NCBI GenBank assembly: GCA_028274465.1
Contig: CM051457.1
Coordinates: 51,616,362-51,680,361 of the forward strand
DNA: 64,000 bases
DNA from: Plantago ovata
Taxonomy: Eukaryota > Streptophyta > Magnoliopsida > Lamiales > Plantaginaceae
Reading direction: 5' to 3'
This document shows positions 42,812-54,337 of the stretch, piece by piece (the first letter of the stretch is position 1; each line of letters opens with the position of its first letter). Under the pieces are notes generated by a model, which was given only the letters and a program-made list of their open reading frames with translations, was not told where the DNA came from and made no database searches. Made by a program: the position numbers and the translations under genes.

Positions 42812-43017
42812 TACTCTCTCCGCCGCCCGGTAAATGATTCTCATTTTTGTTACAAATTACTCCTAAATCACATCGAAAAAAAATTTTGAAAAAATTATTA
42901 TAAAATAGTTCAACATTTATACTATTTTAATATATTTTTTCTGATTTATTTCTACATGATCTACGATTAATTTGTGACCGAAAAAAATCAAATGAGAAAC
43001 TTTGACCGGAGGTAGTA
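42812..43017. mobile_element. Stowaway-like MITE
   Basis: The left end is TACTCTCTCCG and the right end, reversed, TACTACCTCCG, at a TA target, about 206 bp. CTCCCTCCGTCC-type ends are the hallmark of plant Stowaway MITEs of the Tc1/mariner class. It abuts the RuvB-like pseudogene. Confidence 0.6.
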
Positions 43018-43039
43018 TTAATTTACTCAAACTTCTCGT

Positions 43040-43320
43040 CTCTACTCTTCCTCTCGTATCTTCCATTCTTCTTCCCCAGATCGACCCAATACCAATCTGA
43101 AACCTCACCCTCAATCAGCTCTATGTCCTCGTTGATCCTATCCCAATTGCTTCCTTAGAGGCCTGCATCTCGAGAGCGAACAACTCGCTACCCACAAGAA
43201 TTGCGAATGGAGTTTCCTTACCTAGGGATTCTGCAATGCCCATTGCAATGGAAGCTTTTTCAGTACCTGGATGGCCAGCGAGGAGAATGTCCCGGCCGGC
43301 GATTTAACCTTCCGGGAGCA
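43040..43320 (-). pseudogene. RuvB-like helicase (RUVBL2-type) pseudogene fragment
   Basis: The - strand reads IAGRDILLAGHPGTEKASIA then MGIAESLGKETPFAILVGSE, the Walker A region of RuvB-like AAA+ helicases, then KEAIGI and EDIELIEGEV in shifted frames. The Walker A GxxGxGKT is damaged (GTEKA), the preceding Lys codon is TAA, and frameshifts follow. Only about 90 codons remain. Upstream (43344-43538, -) is a short ORF with SHMGALQEG that I cannot assign. No intron is evident in the fragment, so it may be a retro-pseudogene. Confidence 0.7.
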
Positions 43321-43679
43321 TTTTTGACGATTACAAAGCGGAATTAGTTGCTCGACGTACCTTCCTGGAGGGCACCCATGTGACTCATCACCAAACTCTT
43401 CTTCACATTTGTTGATTCTAGAATTGCAGCAAGCAAGGTTGGTGAGGGAGCAGAAGATGATTTCTGTTTCACGAATGGTGTGGATTGGGCAAATGAAGAG
43501 AAAGGGAGATCAAGTGTGAAGGAATGGAGAGACGACAAAGCTATGGGTTGGAAACTTGGAATTGGGGGAATAAATATGACTTGGAATTGAATAATGGATC
43601 AAAGATGTTGTATTCACATAATTTGGGCTCTACTATTAGCAAAAATAGCGGTCAATTGTGCTACATATAGTCAAAGTCA

Positions 43680-43860
43680 AAGTGTTTGTAGCCGAGTGCC
43701 AAGGTGAGACACCCCGTAACCAAGTGGTCACGGATTCGATCCACGAAATGGGTGATTATCTGCTCTGTATAGAGATTATTGAAATGAGGTTGATTAGTAA
43801 TTTATTAATGCAAATTTGTAGGCCAAACATTGTAATTATAATAGTATCTAAAAAAAAATT
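43680..43860 (+). mobile_element. Candidate tRNA-derived SINE
   Basis: CCGTAACCAAGTGGTCACGG (A-box-like) and GGATTCGATCC (B box) lie 5' of a ~120-bp body that ends in GTATCTAAAAAAAAA. The boxes are unusually close together, so an internal deletion is possible. Confidence 0.45.
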
Positions 43861-43904
43861 GTGCTACATATACACAATCCCATACTTTAACATTTAACAA
43901 CTTA

Positions 43905-44300
43905 GTTTCACGAGTTAGTTTTTGAAAAAAATTTAATTTTACTAGTTAGTTTCAATACTTTAATAAAAAATTTAGTTTTACGATTTAGTTTGGAGAAGTA
44001 GTTTTACAAGTTAGTTTCGGACAAAAAAGTAATTTTACAAGTTAATTTTAGAAAAAAGTTAGTTTCAGAAGTGAGTTTAAGAAAAAGTTATTTTCACAAT
44101 TTAGTTTTATAAAAAGTTAGTTTCACGCCTAAAAGAGTTGGTTGCAGGGATAATAATTTGGTTTCACACGTAAAAGAGTTGATTTCTGGGCCAACAAGTT
44201 GGTTTTACGCCTAAAAGAATTAATTTCAGGGACAACACCTTGGTTTCGCGCATAAAAGGAGTTTATTTTAGGGATAACAAGTTGGTTTCAAACAAAAAAA
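43905..44300 (+). repeat. Minisatellite of TTAGTTTCAC-type units
   Basis: Roughly 28-bp units (TTAGTTTTACGAGTTAGTTT-like) to 44115 grade into four to five ~41-bp units of the form TTGGTTTCACGCCTAAAAGA followed by GTTGATTTCAGGGACAACAA. Confidence 0.75.
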
Positions 44301-44962
44301 TGTGTTAGATTTTTAGCACTAATATGTAACTTTCCCTAGTATTAATTCCATCGTTAAAAAGTGTTAGTTTCATTAGTTTCGCCACCAATGATATTAATTT
44401 CAATAGCTTTATTAAATTGATGCTTATGTTTTCCTCCATAGCCTTGATCATTATCATCTTCACCAATAAACATTTTCATCCCAAATAGGTCAAACTCTCT
44501 AACAGTATTATAGTTTAGTCCATACTATTTTTTTTTTAAGTTAGTTTCACAAGTTAGTTTTAGAAAAAAGTTAGTTGGAGCTTTCTATTCTCAGGTCGCG
44601 TTCGTACCGACCTGAGAACATGTCTCCGTTAAATATCTGCCACGTGGCGGTTGATTTAATCTGGACCTTTGTTTTTGGTTCAAAGCTATTTTCGATACAA
44701 TCTATTTAAAATTATTTATTTAATAATAAAAAATTTCACCTAAAATACAACTTGACTATAATGCCCCTTTTTATATATATATTTATTTATTCTGAAAAAA
44801 TATGTTTGATTGTAAATTAAAATTATATATTATTACATTTCTTAAAATTCATATTAATTAATTAACATTTTTATACATTATACAATGCAAATCTTTTTTT
44901 TTTAATTAATTTTCACTCAATTGAATTAAACATCAGATTAATCAATACCAGAAGAACCCTAG
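44301..44962. other. Intergenic, with one strong hairpin
   Basis: TTCTCAGGTCG and CGACCTGAGAA (44588-44598 and 44608-44618) form a perfect 11-bp stem around a 9-nt loop. Otherwise AT-rich, no gene seen. It may include the promoter of the following ClpP6-like copy. Confidence 0.5.
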
Positions 44963-45075
44963 ACTGCGTTTCATCTTCATCTTCATCGGCGTCCACTGCG
45001 TTTCATCTTCATCTTCATCGGCCGTCCACTGCGTTTCATCTTTCATCTTCATCGGCTTATGCTACTGCGTTTTCT
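44963..45075 (+). repeat. Tandem repeat in the leader of the ClpP6-like copy
   Basis: Units starting ACTGCGTTTCATCTTCATC recur at 44963, 44995 and 45028 and in part at 45064, a period of 32-36 bp. The region may be 5' untranslated. Confidence 0.75.
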
Positions 45076-45326
45076 TTCATTTTCTCTCATCGTCTGCGTC
45101 TGCAAGAAGGGGCTCTGTCTCCTCACTGCCACACCACCACCACCACCACGTCTCCTCACTGACCACCGGTTGCCCCTGACGCAGTGATTCACTTGTGCGG
45201 TAAGAAGAATCCTTCTCTAATTGGTATGTATACACTTCCAATTTTGATGAATTAACTTAATTGTCCGGCGCCAAGGCGTTGCAATGGTGTGAGCCTGCTA
45301 GGTTTTGATTTCGTGATGTTTTGCAG

Positions 45327-48252
45327 GTTTTTCTAGTAGAACAAATAATCCATTGCGGTTAAAGCTTGACCAAAGTGATGTTCACTCTAATCCGAGGTTT
45401 GTCCGCCTTGATATATATTGTTTTAGTGTTAACCATTCAATTTTGCAACATTTAGATGCTTAGTCACTGTTTGCCAAAACTTCAAATTACTGTCAAGTGA
45501 TTACTTGGACTAGAGTCAGGTAGAAGTGTTTTGAAATGGGCATACCAAACCACGTAAACGTTATAAGTTGGAAGAATTATTCTAACTTGTCAGAAGCTAT
45601 AATCAATTTTTGCTAATAGAATTTTTAGTGATTATGCTTCAGAAAAGCTATCAACATTTGGGAACACTCACTTATCGTGGTATCATATTGGCTATAACAT
45701 TAAGATTCTGAAGGGCTATGAACATTGTGAAGAGTTGATATGTAACTACTTGCTGTGTCAGTACCTTGCTATTAACTAACTGCAGTTTTTTTTAGTGTTA
45801 TCGAAAATTCTTCAGCATCCGGCAATGGTGTAATAGAAGCCAAAGGGGGGAATCCCCCCATTATGCCAGCGGTGGTGACACCAGCAGGAGCCGTGGATCT
45901 TTCTACACTAATGTTCAGAAGCCGTATAATCTTCGTTGGACAGCCAATTAGTGCACCGGTCGCAGAGAGAGTTATCTCACAGCTAGTGACATTGGCAACA
46001 GTTGATGAAGAATCAGATATTTGGTATGTCAAAATTTGCTCTAGCTTTATTGTGATGTGTGCAAATAATGAGTGTTATTTCCTCTTTTGATTCAATTTTG
46101 TTGTTGATTTGCTTTCTCTTTGTAGCTGTATCTGAACTGCCCGGGTGGGAGCGTATACTCCATCATAGCAATATATGACTGCATGTCCTGGGTAAGGCTA
46201 TGATTTGTTTATAATTCTGTTTCTTTGGCGTACTGCGATTCTTGCTCTCACACATTACATTGATGCATGCACTGTGGACTTTGCAATCCTCAGATAAAGC
46301 CAAAAGTTGGTACAGTATGTTTTGGAACTGTTGCAAGCAATGCCACGCTCCTTCTTGCTGGTGGAGAAAAAGGAATGCGTTATTCCATGCCAAATTCTAG
46401 GATAATGATTCAACAACCTCAAACTAGTTGTGGAGTAAGATATTATCTCTTTAAGCTTTTAAGTTTTTGTGGAGTAGATAAGATACTAGGTACAACCAAT
46501 GGCTGAGCCATTCTATTCTCATCTCAAGAATTTGTGACACACATACCGCTCTCATGCATAATAAATTAAAACTACAGTCTTAGTATTAACTTGACCAATC
46601 TTCTCTGTGTTATGTCTTTGATTGCATATAATAGTGTTCGTAGACCTGGTGGTGAAGGCCTGTTTCATAATTTTAAGTCATGAAAATAGAAGATTTCAAT
46701 CTGCTATTAGAACTCGGTGGACAACTGCTACTTGTTCATGTACATGCCTTTCAATGAATTCAGACACTACTAGTTTATTTATGTTGTAGTGGTCTGCTAG
46801 ATACATTGTGACAAATAAACAACTATTGACTGATGAAAATAAGAGTGAATAGCGAGAATAATCTGAATCATGGTTATGTTTTATCAAACCTTGTGACAAG
46901 ACTGAATACTCGGAAGTTGCTATAATGACCTTTCACATTGTGCTGATAGTTTCCCCTTTTCTGTGTTAGACAACCGAAGAATTATGTATGGCTAAAATTT
47001 ACATTTTTGTGGTTGCGTTTGTAAGTTATGGGCCTAATATTTCTTTTTGTCCTGCTAGGGTCACGTGTTAAATGTGAGACGCGAAGTAGACGAAGCAGCT
47101 CGACTTCGTCAAGTGAGTTCATCTATTGTTAGCAGCTTATGATCAACAGTAAAACTAGCTTCTGAACAATTGCTACATGGATCTGTCTATTTTATCTGGA
47201 TATTTAAAAAATAAAAAATAAATAAATTCAGACTATGTTAAGTACACTATATCTTTTATCACCGTGAGTATTTTCTGCCGATAAGGTGTCCTCGTGTCAT
47301 CAGTTTTATAAGTTTCACCTTCTAAACATTACTGAACTGGGCATGCTGGTGGATTCCAGACTTATGTGACCACTTTTATGTAATTTGATGAAATTAGTCA
47401 TCTAGCAGTACATAGTAATCATAAATTGATGTTTGTATTTTTCTTTTGGCTCGCATATACTGTTCATATTTTAGGAAATTGATTGTCTGTTCTCTAACAT
47501 CATTCTGATGGTTGGTTAATGCAGAAAATAGACAAAATGTATGTTGCATTTACTGGTCAACCTCTTGAAATAGTGCAGAGGTTCACATATTGACATCGTT
47601 ACATGTCTCCTGCTCAGGTGATGATCTTGGTTTCTTACTCTTAATGTTTTTCTTTCCTCTTTTTTTTTTTTTTTTTTTTGGATCATGCAGGTTCTCCTCT
47701 ATTTCCTACTCCTTAGAATTTGAATCATATTGAATTATAGTCATACTGAAAAAGTGAAATCCATGTCTAGTAACCAAAAAGCAAGATATCAGCGATGGAA
47801 AGAGGGGGTGTTAAAACATGATGAATTGGAGAAAATAAATGGTCATGTGTTTAGTTCTGTAGACTGCTGGGAATGGAACTAATAACTCAATATATCCAGA
47901 GAAATATAATATTAACTCTAGTTATTACTGCTGGCTATATATAGCTGTATCACGTTGTAGAAGTGAATAAAATGCTCTTGTTTCTATTGAAATGCTGAAA
48001 TATGTAGAATATTTTCTTTGCCCTGTAAATTCTGATCAATTGACCACAAATCGCAAATATATGGAGTTGTTTTGTTTTTTAGCCTCTCAGATTCCATTGC
48101 CAATGCAGTGATTACTCTCGTGTCTGATGACTGAGGGAACTTTAATGGATTAATACGAAGATCTTGCCTCCCAAATATCAAAATGTAACATTTCTTCTTT
48201 GCAGGCTTTGGATTTCAGTCTCATTGATGGAATCCTGGAAACAGAGTACTGA
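45327..48252 (+). pseudogene. CLPP6: ClpP6-like plastid Clp protease subunit, pseudogene
   Basis: Seven exons with GT-AG borders follow plant ClpP6: 45327-45396, 45796-46023 (FRSRIIFVGQPISAPVAERV), 46126-46191 (LNCPGGSVYSIIAIYDCMSW), 46294-46434 ([20 protein letters not shown]), 47059-47112, 47525-47617 and 48205-48252 (LIDGILETEY, stop). ClpP6 is a serine-protease subunit of the stromal ClpPR core. This copy is disabled. Exon 2 is one base short, so the junction with exon 3 shifts frame. The catalytic His is Gln (MIQQP where active subunits have IHQP). A TGA at 47591 interrupts exon 6. The catalytic Ser in VASNA remains, with altered neighbours. No convincing transit-peptide exon was found. 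Otherwise exon phases and splice sites are well kept, so the loss is recent or the locus is still transcribed. Confidence 0.9.
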
Positions 48253-49147
48253 GTTGGGATCTTAAGGCTGCCTCGGCGGTCAAGGCGCCAAGTAACCCTC
48301 AAGCATCTGGCACAGTTGAGAATCTGAGTTGTGCTCTTCCAATTATTCGATCAGCCTGAGCTGCCCATCAAATAATTCTATCAGAATATTCAAACAACTT
48401 ATTGCATATGTACCAGGAACATGTACCATATCAACTTTTTCTGTTTGTTTAGGGTGATGAAACATGTTAGACGACCTGATTCTTCAGTTATTAATTTATT
48501 ATCATTCATACAACAGACGCCTTTAGCTCTTCTTGGCAAATGAAGTACTTCGATCAATTCTGTTATTGGAAATGATTTCACAGAAACAACTTTTATCCTT
48601 AGATTAATTCTGTTATTAGAAACAACTTTTATCATTAATGATTGCCCCATTTGATCACAGAAATAACTTGAACCAAACACTCTTTTACTATAACATGTCA
48701 GAAATAACCTTTTACACTCATGATTGCAACACTGAATACAAAATTTCTAATATAGTCATATGAGCTTGTTAAATAGAGTAAGGCAGGAAGCCAGTGTTGT
48801 ATCTCCCAAAATTGATATAACAATGAAGAATCTACATCTGGAGGTCATAGGCAACAGGGCTTTATATTGTATGCATCATTGCAAGAAATTGTTTCCGATG
48901 CGTTATTTACCTGCAAAAGAACACATTTACACACATGTTAGCTCAATGCAGTCTTGTTCTCTACCTAAAAGCAAAATCACGCTTTGCAAAAGACAAAAAT
49001 TTGACTAGTCTAGAATCGGGTATAGCTGATACTGAAGTAGCTTATCACAAGCACACAATCTTGCTGACAATGGGATGCCTTGCATGATTTTTGATTGTTT
49101 GCAATTGAAGTATCATAAAGTGATTAACATAGCTGAAGTGGATTTGC
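48253..49147. other. Intergenic between the ClpP6-like and LEW1-like copies
   Basis: Probably 3' untranslated remains of the two convergent pseudogenes. Short internal repeats of GAAACAACTTTTATC occur near 48590-48630. No other gene. Confidence 0.5.
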
Positions 49148-50155
49148 TACATACCATAGTTCTGATTCACCATGGTAAACCTGTGGATTGCTTTGATGAG
49201 AGCACCGAGCTTCATCGATCGAAATGGTCCCATATGCCTGCAGCCAAAAGTACAATAAGTTTCATATGTGGTATATTTTTATTTACAGTTTTAAGCATTT
49301 CATTTCCCCTATACATTGGAGTAAAATATAACAACTCTAAAAATGCAAGGTACTTAGTACTCACACAATCTCAGTATAACGGATTCTCCATGCTGGGAAT
49401 CCCAAGTGGCATCTGCACGCCCATAAACCAACATCAGATCAGGATCTCTTCCAGTATATCCTTATTTTACCAAAAAAAAAAAAGAGTATATTTAGTATAA
49501 CCATAGATCATGATGTTTAAAGGCTTTAAGAGGGAAGAGGACGAAAATGAACGACGTTGGGAAACATGTATAATCATACCTATTGCCTCAAGAGAATTTC
49601 TCAAGTCAGACTCAGTCAAATCTGGCTTTCGGTGCTGGAAACCAAATAATGTTTCTCTAACAGAAAATTAGCGGCTTTAGCAACTGCATGTTTCCCATCG
49701 GAAGATGAAATGGCTTCGAAATTCATAGATTTATGCTGAAGAAGCATTTCAATTGTTGTATTTTCCTGGTCAAGGATCATTGGTCATTAAATTAGAGGCC
49801 ATCTAGCCATCAACTTGAAGTAAGTTCTGAATCTGATATTGCATGTTCTGTTGCCATTGGTTTAAAATCACCATCAGATCATTGTCCGCTAAACACGAAA
49901 ATGATACTCATGTGGCTTTTCAGAAATGACAAATACCCAGAATTAACTTCCTATGAAAGAGAAGGGTGACCAAGGAGACAAGAAACAGAGTATTTATTCA
50001 AATAAAGTTTTGCTATAATAAGCAATGATCTCACATAGAGAATTTCACCAACATGGACAGACAACCAATCATGAAATCAATGATGGAACTTAAAAAGTGG
50101 ATAATGCAGACCGGGTTCATACCTTTGACATATTTACACTTTTCAGCCATATATT

Positions 50156-52241
50156 TGATAGTGTATATGTCCTAGAGACAGTCCTTACTAAGGGCATGGT
50201 TCCCTTATAGAGGACATATATGTACTATTACACAGGTCAACGTAATATAATATATGTTTGTTGCATTTTACTATTGAGTATCGCTTTCATATTTATATTA
50301 CACCGGGCATGCAGCATGTCATATCTCTATTACTGTCTGTATTGATATTAAACATGTCCCCTCGGATAGATGACCGATCACACAGATAGTGGGAGCTGTG
50401 TGAGTTATCATCTATCCCAAACTCTCCCTAGTCGAGGTTCATCTTGGATGTAGGGGTCTGAATGAACCAGACGAGACTAGTATGCGTGGAGGTTATACTT
50501 GTTGGAGCAAGTGTGAGCCGATCCCACGGCCACGGAACGGATTGTTGGACAATCGAGAAACGTCCCCATAACTGCGCATAGTTGTTCGAAGAAGCTTTAT
50601 CGAACAATGGAAGTACCCACCGGACACTCCCATCAATGTATACTCTACACCGAAGTGTCTATGGGAACCGGTAAGTGTCGAAGTGATGCCATTCGTCCTT
50701 TGTACTTACAGGACTTTATCATCACATTTGTTGCCCCATATCCTTGGTGGACCCGTCGATGTCAGCTCTGAATAAGCAGCTGACCTAAGACACGATCCAG
50801 GATTATGGCTACATAAAAATGGGGAAGATAAGTGATTCTGTGAAGGATTCATCTCTCAAGTGTAGCACATGAGAGCACTGCTCATAGTCTGCATAGTTGT
50901 GTTGGTAAAGTCACTGGCCAGTGCAAATGGTATATTATGATGGTCATAAGTATATCTTAACCAAGCAACTCCCTGAGACGCCCGTGGATGTATTATTAGG
51001 ATAGACACTTCATCGATCCTAGATACATTCGAGCAAGTCAGATGAAGGGACGTTACCATCGCCACGTTGAGCGCAATAGGCTTCGCAACGAAAGGGTTAT
51101 CTTTGAGAAACCTCTCAAACGTCCTCACGTATTAATATTGCAAATGGAACCATCTATGAATTCCATGTTGCCTAGTCTAGGACTTGATTAATACGATGAG
51201 GCCCTATGGGTCACACTATGTGGTGATTCAGCTTATCAGAATATCCTTCAAGATGGAATCGCAATTAATTTGGAACTAATTGTGATTGATGGATTATAAT
51301 TGATTTGGAATTAATTATAATATTTGGTGGCTCAATTAATGATTTGGAATTATTAATTGAATTGGCTGATTAATTGTATTTTATGTAAATACAAATAAAG
51401 ATTATATTTTGGAAATATAATAGATGTTTGATTAGAAAGGATATGTTAATTTAGAATTAACTTATGCACTTGGGCAAAATCTTCTTGGAGTTTGAATTGC
51501 CTTAGAAATATAAGTGGGTCCCAAAATTGGGACCCACCTCCCATAGGACAAGGCGCGCGCGCGCGTGTGGCTGTGTAAGGGGAATGAGTTCGACTCCTTC
51601 CTCTATTAGAAGTCCAAGGGATAAGTTAGATTTTCCTGATTGAGTTTTGATTTGATTGGGAATGAATCTAGACTTGATATTGGTTTCCATGTGCGATAAG
51701 AATTAGATTCTTATTCCTTTACGAAGTCTAATTGTTTATGTTTTAGGCTTCTATAGACTACTATATATAGTAGACTATTAGAGAGCTTTTTACACATAGT
51801 TTCAGAAATAGACTTTCACAGTTATTCTACCCAGTTTTCTTAGAGAAAATAAAAGGCTCTCCCCTCCTCTTAGCCACCCGCGCGCGCCACCTCACCGGAG
51901 AAATCGCCGCCCCGTCTTCTTGGTCACACAAAGACTATCCTAGCATTCTTCCGATAGGCTGTTCATCCGTGGATACCAAGGTTGAGGTTCTAGGAGCTAG
52001 AAACTAACTCTTATTGTCTTGTAGATATACAGAGTATTGTAGATATCTTCGACTTCGACGAAGGAGAAGGTACATCGGAATATTACGAAGACTTGGAAGC
52101 TGCTTTGGAAGTAAGGTTAGTCTTCTAATTGACGTGTTTATATATATACGACGCATGCATAATCAATTAACCTGTATGTTAAGAAAATTTTTGATATTCC
52201 GCTGCGTACCCTAGGGGTAACTCTGGCCATATTTTCTTACA
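50156..52241 (+). repeat. Element D 5' LTR
   Basis: 2086 bp. Carries an alternating GC run near 51553 absent from the 3' LTR, and a TATA-like CTATATATAG near 51770. Confidence 0.95.
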
Positions 52242-52242
52242 G

Positions 52243-52254
52243 TGGTATCAGAGC
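52243..52254 (+). other. Element D primer-binding site
   Basis: TGGTATCAGAGC, complementary to the 3' end of initiator tRNA-Met, one base after the LTR. Confidence 0.9.
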
Positions 52255-52429
52255 GACGTTAATTGATTACGTATATACGTATATATATTGTATGATTTTG
52301 TAGATATGTGGATGCAATTGATTCTATGATTAATTCGATTTTCAAAAGTTTTGTTTTCTATATAAATTTAGAATTTATATTTTTTTTTCAAAAAAAAATT
52401 AAAAAAAAAAATTTTAATATATATATTTT

Positions 52430-52660
52430 TGGACCGGACCGCCTGCGTGACTCAGGCGGAGGCCGGCCGCCTGCGGCCGCAGGCGCCGTGCCCGCGGCAC
52501 GGGCGCCTACCCGGTTACCTGCGTGCCTGCACCCGAGGCACCGGTACCCGCGTGCCTTGGGCGCCGGCCGTCCGGGACCGCGGCGCGGGTACCCGCGTGC
52601 CGCGGGCTCCGGGCGCCCGGGACCGCGGGTACCGTGGGGGACGGGTCCCGTCCCATGTTT
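52430..52660 (+). repeat. GC island in the element D leader
   Basis: About 230 bp of very GC-rich sequence in an AT-rich setting, full of overlapping palindromes (GGCCGCCTGCGGCCGCAGGC, GCCGTGCCCGCGGCACGGGC) and repeated GGGTACCCGCGTGCC-like units. It is followed by a 20-base A run. Confidence 0.85.
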
Positions 52661-52662
52661 AA

Positions 52663-53348
<686 letters not shown>

Positions 53349-54337
53349 ACACCTCCAAGATTTTAAAAATTACAATTAAGTCCTTCGGGTTTTCAAAAAT
53401 TGCTACTTGGTCAATAGAATTTTCGATTATTCAACTAGTCCAAATTTTCAATTATTTCATAGAGATTATAAGTATGGGATTATAATTTTCATAATGAAAT
53501 TATGAAGTCATTTGTCATCCACATAGGCTACTACTTGTTTCATATGCTCTATATGCTATTGTTTGACAATGCATGTTTAAATACCAAGTATTTTACTTTC
53601 CGTTCGACCGCTATGCATGCGAGGGTAGGCGGCGCCCTCTTATATGTCGGACCGCATATTTATGTATGGGTAGGCGGCACCCATTATGTGCTTGACCGCG
53701 TTTAGAACTAGAATGGATAGGCGGCATCCATTACGTGTAGACCGTTCATGCATGATGGGTAGGCGGCGGCGCCCTTATTTGTTTGTAGATGACTGATAAC
53801 AACCCTCAAGCTACAAGCCCCAATCAATATAAGTACAAAAATATATATATGTATGTATTTCTGAGATGCTTTCCATAGGGTGCTTTAATTCTGAACTTTC
53901 ATTGCGTTTTCTTGTATAGGCGACCTCGTCTTACAGACTCGCAGTGATCGTCAGATTAGAGTAAGCCTATGGTTGTGACTTACTATATATTGTATCTAAC
54001 GACCTCGATAGGTACAGTATGTAGGGCATCGGGTTAAATTAGATTTAACAACCAAGAGTTGCGTGACGCAATTGGATAGTCCTACCGGTCATATTATGCT
54101 ATGCGACCAGCCCCCGTTGGAGTATAGCATAGTATGGATTTGGATCTTGGCCACTACGGTAACTTGGTGGACATTACCTGTATGTTTGTTGTGGGGGCAA
54201 GCATACGTGAAAATAGTGGGAGCTAAACAGCTAAAGGACCTTGTTGTTTAGTTATGTTGACTGTGTATTTAGAAATAATATTTCAATAGTTGATTTATTA
54301 TTTTCGTTCTATATTATTTCTCCTTAGGATATTAGAA
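53349..54337 (+). repeat. Element D leader with ~50-bp minisatellite
   Basis: At about 53606-53790 four diverged units built on GGGTAGGCGGCRCCC, followed by ATTAYGTG and GACCGC, recur every 45-55 bp. The rest of the leader is non-coding. CCTTAG just before the gag ATG could be a splice acceptor. Confidence 0.6.

Noticed and set aside
49075-49500. + strand 141-codon ORF
   Set aside because: Covers the antisense of two LEW1-like exons and an intron.
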